A DNA stretch of 64,000 nt from Indiicoccus explosivorum (lineage in GTDB: Bacteria; Bacillota; Bacilli; Bacillales_A; Planococcaceae): contig NZ_NHTN01000008.1 in assembly GCF_002167005.1 (NCBI RefSeq), forward strand, positions 91,175 through 155,174, in the 5' to 3' direction. Position 1 is the stretch's first letter. Each line of letters starts with the position of its first letter. Shown piece by piece: positions 57,901-64,000 of the stretch. The notes beneath the pieces were generated by a model. That model ran no database searches, had not been told where the DNA came from, and saw only the letters and a list, made by a program, of their open reading frames with translations. The translations under genes and the position numbers were made by a program.

Positions 57901-57913
57901 AGGAAGTGAAGTG

Positions 57914-58633
57914 TTGAAGAACCAAGTCGAGTTTTCAGTTTATGGAGAGCACGCGTTATTCACGGATCCTGTAACCAAAATTGGGGGTGAGAAGCTGACA
58001 TATCAAATTCCCACGGCCCAAGCGCTGAAAGGGATGACTGAATCGATCTATTGGAAACCATCGATAATTTGGGTCATTGATGAAGTCCGGGTGATGAATC
58101 CCATCCAAACAGAGTCCAAAGGGATTAGACCCATCGAATATGGCGGCGGAAATACACTGGCTAACTATACGTACTTAAGAAACGTGCATTATAAGGTCCG
58201 GGCGACCTTTTACTTTAATAAGAATCGCCCAGACCTCAGCGGGGACTGGAACGAGAACAAACATTTCTCTATCACGAACCGATCCATCAACAAAGGCGGG
58301 CGCCGGGATGTTTTCTTAGGTACGAGGGAATGCCAGGCATATGTTGAACCAACGGATTTCGAAGAGGGAGAAGGATACTATGACAGCTACGGAGATTTGG
58401 ATTTCGGCGTCATGTTCCACGGATTCAATTATCCGGATGAAACCGGCGGGAATACATTCGAGTCACGGTTTTGGCGCGCTGTCATGAAGAATGGTGTCAT
58501 CAAATTCCCGCGTCCTGAGGAATGTACGCTCGTCCGCAAAATCAGTGACATGGAACCGAAAATGTTCAGCAATGGACAAATCCAGACCGCAGACAGCCTG
58601 TACGATGAAATCTTTTACGAGAGCGGTGAGTAA
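57914..58633 (+). CDS. cas5c: Cas5c (Cas5d), crRNA-processing endoribonuclease of type I-C
   Basis: In type I-C, Cas5 itself cuts the pre-crRNA repeat and stays on the 5' handle in Cascade. From TTG 57914 the protein has 239 residues, and the catalytic residues fall at Tyr46, Lys116 and His117 (ESIYWKP and NENKHFS), the numbering of the characterised Bacillus halodurans enzyme. TTG 57914 lies 7 bases after AGGAAG. GTG 57911 is an equally possible start and adds one residue. The G-rich segment EYGGGNTLA and [14 protein letters not shown] are typical. cas8c begins directly after the stop. Confidence 0.95.
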   Translation: MKNQVEFSVYGEHALFTDPVTKIGGEKLTYQIPTAQALKGMTESIYWKPSIIWVIDEVRVMNPIQTESKGIRPIEYGGGNTLANYTYLRNVHYKVRATFYFNKNRPDLSGDWNENKHFSITNRSINKGGRRDVFLGTRECQAYVEPTDFEEGEGYYDSYGDLDFGVMFHGFNYPDETGGNTFESRFWRAVMKNGVIKFPRPEECTLVRKISDMEPKMFSNGQIQTADSLYDEIFYESGE

Positions 58634-60541
58634 ATGAGCTGGCTTGCGAATTTAGTGGAGATTTATGATAACAGCGCTTCTCTCATAGGACAATTTGCTG
58701 TCAACCGCTGGGGTCAGGAGTATGCATTGCTGCCGATATCGCATACTACGCAAAATGCCCAAATAGAAGTAACGATCAGCGAGGATGGTAATTTTGTCTC
58801 CGCAAGAGTAGTTGAGAAAAATGATGCAAGTACAATCATTCCCTGTACTGAAACATCGGCGAATCGGACGAGCAAAGCGGTTCCGCATCCGTTGTTTGAT
58901 AAACTGCCATACGTTGCTGGAGATTATATGAAATATGGAGGGGATAAGAAAAAAGAAGGGAATTTTGCAGACTACATTCAGCAGCTGCAGGAATGGTGTG
59001 AGTCGGAATTCGCCCATCCGAAAGTTAAGTCAGTATGTGCTTATCTAAAGGAAGCGAGACTTGTCGGGGATCTGATTGAAAGCGGTGTCATCACGGTTGA
59101 TGAGAATAATCGTTTCATTGAGAAATGGTCGAAGGAACAGGAAGAAGTGCATGGGGAAAAGCCGGAGCTTTATGGAGTGACACCTGCCAACCAAAGCGAT
59201 TCCTTTGTCCGCTTTAAAGTGAATGTTTTTGGAGATAAAGAATCCCGATTGTGGCGCGATCATTCTGTCTATGAGAGTTTCACTCAGTTTTACAAAGAGA
59301 AATTGGGAAGTGATGACCTCTGCTATGTGGCGGGAAAATACCTGCCTGCAACAGAGAGGCATTCTTCTCGCATCCGGCATTCAGCGGACCAAGCTAAATT
59401 AATTTCGGCTAACGATTCAAGCGGATTTACTTTCAGAGGGAGATTCAGTGCTGGAAATGAAGCAGCTAATATCAGTTACGATGTCTCACAAAAAGCACAC
59501 AATGCTTTAAAGTGGCTCATCCAAAAACAAGGAGTCAGCTTCGATGGAAAAACATTTCTTGTCTGGAGCAATGACCAATCCCCAGTACCGGAACCTTTCG
59601 AGGACACGGAAAACTTGTTTGCGGATGAAGAAGATGAAGCGATTGGAGACGTAACTTATTCGGAATATGCCAGACAGCTCCACTTGGCTTTAAACGGCTA
59701 CCGGCACGATTTGAATACAAAAGCCGAAGTGAATATTCTTGTGCTGGACGCTGCCACTCCTGGCAGAATGGCCGTTGTCTATTACCGCAATCTCGAAAAG
59801 GAATTTTATTTGGATCGCATCCGTCATTGGCACGAAACGTGCAATTGGCTGCACCGCTACAAGCGAAACGAAGAAAAGCGGAAAATCATTTTCAGGGGTG
59901 CGCCGGCGTTCAAGGATATCGCGTTCGCTGCATTCGGAGGCAGGGCGGATAACCGGCTTGTGAAGGAAGTAGTGGAACGGCTTCTGCCGTGTGTAGTCGA
60001 TGGACGTCCGGTTCCGCGGGATATCGTGAAGAAGGGGATCCAGCGAACTTCAAATCCAGTGGCGTTCGAATGGTCGAAAGGAAACTCGTGGGAATGGGAA
60101 AAGACGCTCAGTATTGTATGTGCACTTGTCAGGAAACAATTCGAAACGGAGGGCTATGATGTGGCATTAGATCAGGAAACAACCCAGCGCGATTATTTGT
60201 TCGGCCGCATGCTTGCAGTCGCAGACGTGCTTGAAAGAAGAGCGCTTGATCAGGGGGAAGGGCGTCCGACAAATGCCATTCGCTACATGAATGCATTCTC
60301 GCAGCGGCCGGTCCGCACGTGGACAATTATTCAGTCCAACCTGCAGCCGTACCAGGCGAAACTTGGAGGGAAAGGCACATACCTGAGTAAAATTCTCGAT
60401 GAAATCGGCTCAAAGATCAATATTGAAGATTATACGGACAAGCCTCTCAGTGGCCTTTACTTGCTGGGCTATTACAGCCAGCGTCACGAGCTATACAAAA
60501 AGAAAGAATCCAAAGAAGAAACAGAACAAATCCAATCTTAA
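58634..60541 (+). CDS. cas8c: Cas8c (Csd1), large subunit of type I-C Cascade
   Basis: The PAM-recognising large subunit, 635 residues (Csd1 family, about 600 typical). The N-terminus MSWLANLVEIYDNSASLIG is close to other Csd1 proteins. The start immediately follows the cas5c stop. The C-terminal about 126 residues form the helical small-subunit region, which in type I-C is also translated separately as Cas11c from an internal start (see 60161). cas7c follows after 12 bases with a strong ribosome site. Confidence 0.94.
   Translation: MSWLANLVEIYDNSASLIGQFAVNRWGQEYALLPISHTTQNAQIEVTISEDGNFVSARVVEKNDASTIIPCTETSANRTSKAVPHPLFDKLPYVAGDYMKYGGDKKKEGNFADYIQQLQEWCESEFAHPKVKSVCAYLKEARLVGDLIESGVITVDENNRFIEKWSKEQEEVHGEKPELYGVTPANQSDSFVRFKVNVFGDKESRLWRDHSVYESFTQFYKEKLGSDDLCYVAGKYLPATERHSSRIRHSADQAKLISANDSSGFTFRGRFSAGNEAANISYDVSQKAHNALKWLIQKQGVSFDGKTFLVWSNDQSPVPEPFEDTENLFADEEDEAIGDVTYSEYARQLHLALNGYRHDLNTKAEVNILVLDAATPGRMAVVYYRNLEKEFYLDRIRHWHETCNWLHRYKRNEEKRKIIFRGAPAFKDIAFAAFGGRADNRLVKEVVERLLPCVVDGRPVPRDIVKKGIQRTSNPVAFEWSKGNSWEWEKTLSIVCALVRKQFETEGYDVALDQETTQRDYLFGRMLAVADVLERRALDQGEGRPTNAIRYMNAFSQRPVRTWTIIQSNLQPYQAKLGGKGTYLSKILDEIGSKINIEDYTDKPLSGLYLLGYYSQRHELYKKKESKEETEQIQS
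60161..60541 (+). CDS. cas11c: Cas11c small subunit from an internal start inside cas8c
   Basis: In type I-C systems the small subunit is produced by internal translation of cas8c. Here GGAGGG (60148-60153) lies 7 bases before an in-frame GTG at 60161 (codon 510 of cas8c), just before ALDQETTQRDYLFGRMLAV. The product would have 126 residues, close to the about 120 of characterised Cas11c proteins. Two ATGs at 60156 and 60159 near the same site are out of frame. This is a nested gene in the same frame. The start is inferred from the site and the family rule. Confidence 0.75.
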   Translation: MALDQETTQRDYLFGRMLAVADVLERRALDQGEGRPTNAIRYMNAFSQRPVRTWTIIQSNLQPYQAKLGGKGTYLSKILDEIGSKINIEDYTDKPLSGLYLLGYYSQRHELYKKKESKEETEQIQS

Positions 60542-60553
60542 GGAGCGATCAAG

Positions 60554-61444
60554 ATGACGTTAGCAGAAGAAAATAAGACTGTACTGGACCATAAAATCGA
60601 TTTTGCTGTGGTCTTGACTGTGCGCAACGCAAATCCGAACGGTGATCCGCTGAACGGCAACCGGCCACGGCAAAATTATGACGGTTTCGGTGAAATTTCG
60701 GATGTCTGCATCAAACGGAAAATCCGGAATCGGCTTCAGGACATGGGCGAGTCCATTCTCGTGCAGTCAGATGACCGCCGAACGGACGGCTACCGGAGCC
60801 TGAAGGACCGGGTGGACGGTAATGAAGAATTGAAGGAACTGTCGAAAGGGAAAAACAAAAACAATCTTCTGTTTGCTGAAAAAGCTTGTGAATCCTGGAC
60901 AGATGTCCGCAGTTTCGGCCAAGTGTTCGCGTTCAGCGGTTCCGGCGTGTCAATCGGTGTTCGTGGGCCAGTCTCCATCCATACAGCGGTCAGTCTTGCG
61001 CCAATTGATATATCCAGCATGCAGATAACCAAAAGTGTAAATTCGACAACCACTGCAGGTGAACCGGACAAACGGGGATCCGACACGATGGGCATGAAGC
61101 ATCGGGTCGACTTCGGCGTCTATGTCTGTTATGGCAGCATCAACACCCAGCTCGCTGAAAAGACCGGATTTACGACGGAAGACGCGGAAAAAATCCGACA
61201 GTCGCTTGTCACGCTGTTCGAAAATGATGCCTCGTCCGCTCGGCCGGAAGGAAGCATTGAAGTGAACAAAGTGTACTGGTGGGAACATGATTCCAAGCTC
61301 GGGAATCATTCATCGGCTAAAGTCCACCGCTCGCTGACACACCGTCTGAAGGATGGTGTGAACGAACCGAGATCGTACGAGGATTACACCGCGGAAGTCA
61401 ATGAACTTGAAGGCCTTGCTGTGCAAGTGTATGACGGACTATAA
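60554..61444 (+). CDS. cas7c: Cas7c (Csd2), backbone subunit of type I-C Cascade
   Basis: A RAMP protein of 296 residues that polymerises along the crRNA spacer. The start NPNGDPLNGNRPRQNYDGFG is the Csd2 signature; FGQVFAF and GPVSIH follow. TAAGGAGCGATC precedes the ATG. The last 14 bases overlap the cas4 gene. Confidence 0.95.
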   Translation: MTLAEENKTVLDHKIDFAVVLTVRNANPNGDPLNGNRPRQNYDGFGEISDVCIKRKIRNRLQDMGESILVQSDDRRTDGYRSLKDRVDGNEELKELSKGKNKNNLLFAEKACESWTDVRSFGQVFAFSGSGVSIGVRGPVSIHTAVSLAPIDISSMQITKSVNSTTTAGEPDKRGSDTMGMKHRVDFGVYVCYGSINTQLAEKTGFTTEDAEKIRQSLVTLFENDASSARPEGSIEVNKVYWWEHDSKLGNHSSAKVHRSLTHRLKDGVNEPRSYEDYTAEVNELEGLAVQVYDGL

Positions 61445-62090
61445 CGAAGACGATTTCCTCATGCTGTCCGGCATCCAGCATTTCGTGTTCTGCCGGCGTC
61501 AGTGGGCGCTTATCCATATTGAACAGCAGTGGGAAGAAAACGTGCGCACCGTCGAGGGTCAGCACGTTCACCGCCGTGCGGATCAGCCGTTTATTAGGGA
61601 AAAAAGAGGCGACAAACTGATCATTCGCGCTCTCCCAATCCATTCAAAAATGCTGGGTGTTTCCGGCATTTGCGATGTCGTGGAATTTATTCGTGCAAAT
61701 GATGGAATTGCACTCGCGGGCGAGGATGGAAAGTACATTCCTACTCCGGTCGAATACAAGCGGGGGAAGCCAAAAAAGGATTTATCCGATGTCCTGCAGC
61801 TGACTGCCCAAGCGATGTGTCTGGAAGAGATGCTGCTTTGCGAAGTGAAGGAAGGGGCTATTTATTATAATGAGGTGAGGGATCGGCTCAAGGTTCCCAT
61901 TACCGTCGAGAACCGCGCGCAGGTAAAAAGTATGTTCCGGGAAATGCACAGCTATTACAGTCAGCGGCATACGCCAAAAGTACGGACCGGACCTTTCTGC
62001 AAAAACTGTTCACTGATAAATGTCTGCATGCCGGCCCTGATGAATAAAAGGACAGTCTCCAGTTATATTGAAGGGAAGATCCAGGAATGA
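61431..62090 (+). CDS. cas4: Cas4 exonuclease
   Basis: A RecB-like Fe-S nuclease that trims prespacers and helps select PAM-proximal ends; 219 residues from ATG 61431 (MTDYNEDDFLMLSGIQHF), matching other I-C Cas4 starts; an upstream in-frame ATG at 61401 lies inside cas7c. The iron-sulfur cysteines are Cys21 (FCRRQW) and C190, C193 and C199 (CKNCSLINVC). The nuclease core includes VEYKRGKPKK. It overlaps cas7c by 14 bases and cas1 by 4 (ATGA). Confidence 0.94.
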   Translation: MTDYNEDDFLMLSGIQHFVFCRRQWALIHIEQQWEENVRTVEGQHVHRRADQPFIREKRGDKLIIRALPIHSKMLGVSGICDVVEFIRANDGIALAGEDGKYIPTPVEYKRGKPKKDLSDVLQLTAQAMCLEEMLLCEVKEGAIYYNEVRDRLKVPITVENRAQVKSMFREMHSYYSQRHTPKVRTGPFCKNCSLINVCMPALMNKRTVSSYIEGKIQE

Positions 62091-63118
62091 AAAGGCTGCT
62101 GAATACGCTGTTCATCACTTCACCGGACACGTACCTGGCGCTCGAGGGAGAAAATATTCTGGTCAGGAAAGAGGAAACCATAATCGGCCGCGTCCCCCTG
62201 CATAATCTTGAAGCTGTCTGTACATTCGGCTATACAGGAGCAAGCCCTGCCCTGATGGGTGCGTGCGCTAAACGGAATATTGCTATCAGTTTCATGACGA
62301 TGAACGGGAATTTTCTCGCAAGGGTGACCGGAGAATCCCGGGGGAACGTGATTTTAAGAAAAGAACAATACAGGATTTCTGACAGTGAACAGCGGAGCGC
62401 AGAAATTGCTCGGAACTTCATTATCGGCAAACTATATAATCAGAAATGGATCTTGGAGCGTGCATGCCGGGACCATGCATTACGAGTGGATACAATAAAG
62501 CTGAAATCCATTTCGGCACAGCTTTCGGAGACGCTTAAATTGTTGAGGGTCGTAAGTGATTTGGAGACACTTCGAGGCTTAGAAGGGAATGCGGCCGTCG
62601 CTTATAATTCAGTGTTTGATGAGTTGATCCTCCAGCAGAAAGAACAGTTTTATTTTAAAGGCAGAAATAAACGGCCACCTCTGGATAACGTTAACGCCTT
62701 GCTTTCGTTTGCTTATACATTGCTTGGAAATGACAGTAAAGCGGCACTGGAATCGGTAGGATTAGATGCCTACGTAGGCTTTCTCCATCGTGATCGTCCA
62801 GGGAGAGCATCTCTGGCCCTGGATTTGATGGAAGAAATGAGAGGCGTCTATGCAGATCGATTCGTGCTTTCTCTGATCAACAATCGGGTAGTGAACGACA
62901 AAGGATTCGCCCGGAAGGAAAGCGGCGCCATCATCATGAATGATGAAACAAGAAAAAAAGTGCTCAGTGCCTGGCAGGAACGGAAACAGGATAAAATCAC
63001 TCACCCCTATCTGGGTGAAAAAATCTCTTGGGGACTGGTACCTTACGCACAAGCGCTGCTGCTTGCGCGTTTTATCCGCAAAGACCTTGATGAATATCCG
63101 CCATTTTTCTGGAAGTAG
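62087..63118 (+). CDS. cas1: Cas1 integrase (type I-C)
   Basis: The catalytic subunit of the spacer integrase, 343 residues. The metal ligands are Glu166 (LEGNAA), His234 and Asp246 (LHRDRPGRASLALD). The N-terminal beta domain starts LLNTLFITSPDTYLALEGE. It overlaps cas4 by four bases, and cas2 follows after 8 bases. Confidence 0.96.
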   Translation: MKRLLNTLFITSPDTYLALEGENILVRKEETIIGRVPLHNLEAVCTFGYTGASPALMGACAKRNIAISFMTMNGNFLARVTGESRGNVILRKEQYRISDSEQRSAEIARNFIIGKLYNQKWILERACRDHALRVDTIKLKSISAQLSETLKLLRVVSDLETLRGLEGNAAVAYNSVFDELILQQKEQFYFKGRNKRPPLDNVNALLSFAYTLLGNDSKAALESVGLDAYVGFLHRDRPGRASLALDLMEEMRGVYADRFVLSLINNRVVNDKGFARKESGAIIMNDETRKKVLSAWQERKQDKITHPYLGEKISWGLVPYAQALLLARFIRKDLDEYPPFFWK

Positions 63119-63126
63119 GTGAAGAT

Positions 63127-63417
63127 ATGCTGGTCCTAATCACTTATGATGTAAGAACGGTTGAAGATGCAGGTAAAACAAGGCTGAGAAAAGTTGCGAA
63201 AAAATGCCAGGACTACGGACAGCGCGTCCAAAATTCTGTCTTCGAATGCATTGTTGATGAGACTCAGTTCAAACAATTAAAAATTCAATTGGAACAAATC
63301 ATTGATCCAGCCTTCGACAGCCTTAGATTTTATCGGCTTGGAAACAACTACAAGGCGAAGGTGGAGCACATCGGAGCAAAAGAATCCATGGACATTGAAG
63401 GTACTCTCATCCTTTAG
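63127..63417 (+). CDS. cas2: Cas2 (type I-C)
   Basis: The dimeric scaffold of the Cas1-Cas2 integrase, 96 residues with a ferredoxin-like fold: LVLITYDVRTVE at the N-terminus (with the conserved Asp) and VQNSVFECIVDE in the middle. A GTAGGTGAAG site precedes the ATG. It is the last gene of the operon; the leader and array follow. Confidence 0.95.
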   Translation: MLVLITYDVRTVEDAGKTRLRKVAKKCQDYGQRVQNSVFECIVDETQFKQLKIQLEQIIDPAFDSLRFYRLGNNYKAKVEHIGAKESMDIEGTLIL

Positions 63418-63463
63418 TGCGAGGATCATGCGCTCACGATTTCCTTTATAAGCTCGCACTAAA
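63413..63463 (+). repeat. 11-bp inverted repeat after cas2
   Basis: TTTAGTGCGAG (63413-63423) and CTCGCACTAAA (63453-63463) pair perfectly over a 29-base loop. The first arm contains the cas2 stop codon. It may end the cas transcript or be part of the leader region; similar GTGCGA elements between cas2 and the array are common in I-C loci as I recall them. Confidence 0.6.
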
Positions 63464-63585
63464 AAGACAGGTGGATTCCATATTTTCAAGAGCAATAATT
63501 ACAAAAAAAGTAAAAAAAGAAGGTAACACTGCGGAAAATACACAAAAAATCGATTGTTTTTAAAAAATATTTACGATTTTCCGCT
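63464..63585 (+). promoter_or_regulatory. CRISPR leader
   Basis: An A-rich stretch of about 120 bases between the inverted repeat after cas2 and the first repeat. It should contain the array promoter and the signals for adding spacers next to repeat 1. I could not fix the -35 and -10 with confidence. Confidence 0.65.
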
Positions 63586-64000
63586 GTCGCACCCCTCGTG
63601 GGTGCGTGGATTGAAATGATTTCTCCCGGCTGAAAAAGAAGCCGGTTCGGCGTCGCACCCCTCGTGGGTGCGTGGATTGAAATCAAATAAGTCAGCAAAG
63701 TTGGCCCTCCCAACATCGTCGCACCCCTCGTGGGTGCGTGGATTGAAATCGTCATTAATCACTTTCAAATCCGTCAAGTTGTTGGTCGCACCCCTCGTGG
63801 GTGCGTGGATTGAAATGGTAGGTTGTACAGGCTTATTCGCATCCATCAGGGTCGCACCCCTCGTGGGTGCGTGGATTGAAATGGCGACCGTGACAAAGTA
63901 TACCGGCCCATTCGTGTCGCACCCCTCGTGGGTGCGTGGATTGAAATATATTTTTTATAGTGTAAAATTTGAATTTTAAACGTCGCACCCCTCGTGGGTG
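63586..64000 (+). CRISPR. Type I-C CRISPR array, cut by the window end
   Basis: Seven repeat copies are visible, the last cut at 19 bases. The repeat is 32 bases: GTCGCACCCCTCGTGG then GTGCGTGGATTGAAAT. Repeats start at 63586, 63652, 63718, 63785, 63851, 63916 and 63982; the six complete copies are identical. The six spacers are 34, 34, 35, 34, 33 and 34 bases, all different. The repeat has the I-C hairpin (CGCACCC/GGGTGCG) and the 11-base 3' handle TGGATTGAAAT. Orientation is plus, with the leader next to repeat 1. Spacer 6 is very AT-rich. No spacer target was recognised in the window. Confidence 0.98.

Noticed and set aside
63750..63784. Spacer 3 containing TTTCAAATCCG, similar to the reverse repeat end
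   Set aside because: The similarity is short and imperfect with no PAM-flanked match to the repeats or cas genes; taken as chance.
63486..63979. Open reading frames through the array with repeated ISIHAPTRGAT or VAPLVGAWIEM segments
   Set aside because: These are translations of the CRISPR repeats and spacers, a well-known annotation artefact.

Overview
The window is a chromosomal segment of a Gram-positive bacterium of the Bacillales. Gene order follows the Bacillus subtilis frr to glnA region closely, and the sequence is moderately GC-rich (roughly mid-50s percent by eye, not computed). Several sporulation genes found at these positions in B. subtilis are missing (spoVFAB, spoVS, cotE), along with tepA, tdh/kbl, ymfJ and ymfM. 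This fits a non-sporulating Planococcaceae-like lineage such as Bhargavaea or Planococcus. The family assignment is an inference.

Layout. 1-11,000: frr, uppS, cdsA, dxr, rseP, proS, polC (ribosome recycling, undecaprenyl and phospholipid precursors, isoprenoids, site-2 protease, replicative polymerase). 11,062-16,197: the rimP-nusA-rnpM-ylxQ-infB-ylxP-rbfA operon behind a promoter/terminator leader. 16,296-26,320: truB, ribF, rpsO, pnp, an M16 protease, rnjB and an FtsK/SpoIIIE translocase. 26,465-32,012: a GntR regulator and a BMP-type nucleoside ABC importer. 32,152-38,140: ymfF, ymfH, ymfI, ymfK, pgsA, cinA. 38,435-44,241: recA (with a LexA box), rny, ymdB, miaB, ricA. 44,332-51,252: mutS, mutL, a lysophospholipase-like hydrolase, miaA (with a frameshift in its 3' end), hfq and a rhodanese. 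51,291-55,082: a minus-strand TRIC/UPF0126 channel, a YnbB-type PLP enzyme, and glnR-glnA with two GlnR boxes.

55,305 to the end: a complete type I-C CRISPR-Cas locus: cas3, then cas5c-cas8c(with an internal cas11c)-cas7c-cas4-cas1-cas2, a leader, and an array whose first seven repeats (the last one cut by the window end) and six spacers are visible. This block is more AT-rich in its intergenic parts than the housekeeping genes. No gap longer than 300 bp lacks a gene.

Most notable observation. Between cas3 and cas5c, on the minus strand, lies a solitary shortened copy of the CRISPR repeat with an extended -10 promoter just upstream and a rho-independent terminator just downstream. It would make a crRNA-like RNA of about 70 nt. 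Its guide begins with a stretch matching the cas5c leader at 11 of the first 13 positions, directly next to a TTC motif (the usual I-C PAM). The only mismatches are at positions 6 and 12, the positions flipped out in type I Cascade R-loops. The simplest reading is a CreR/CreA-like guide by which the Cascade complex represses its own operon. I inferred this from sequence alone; it has not been tested.
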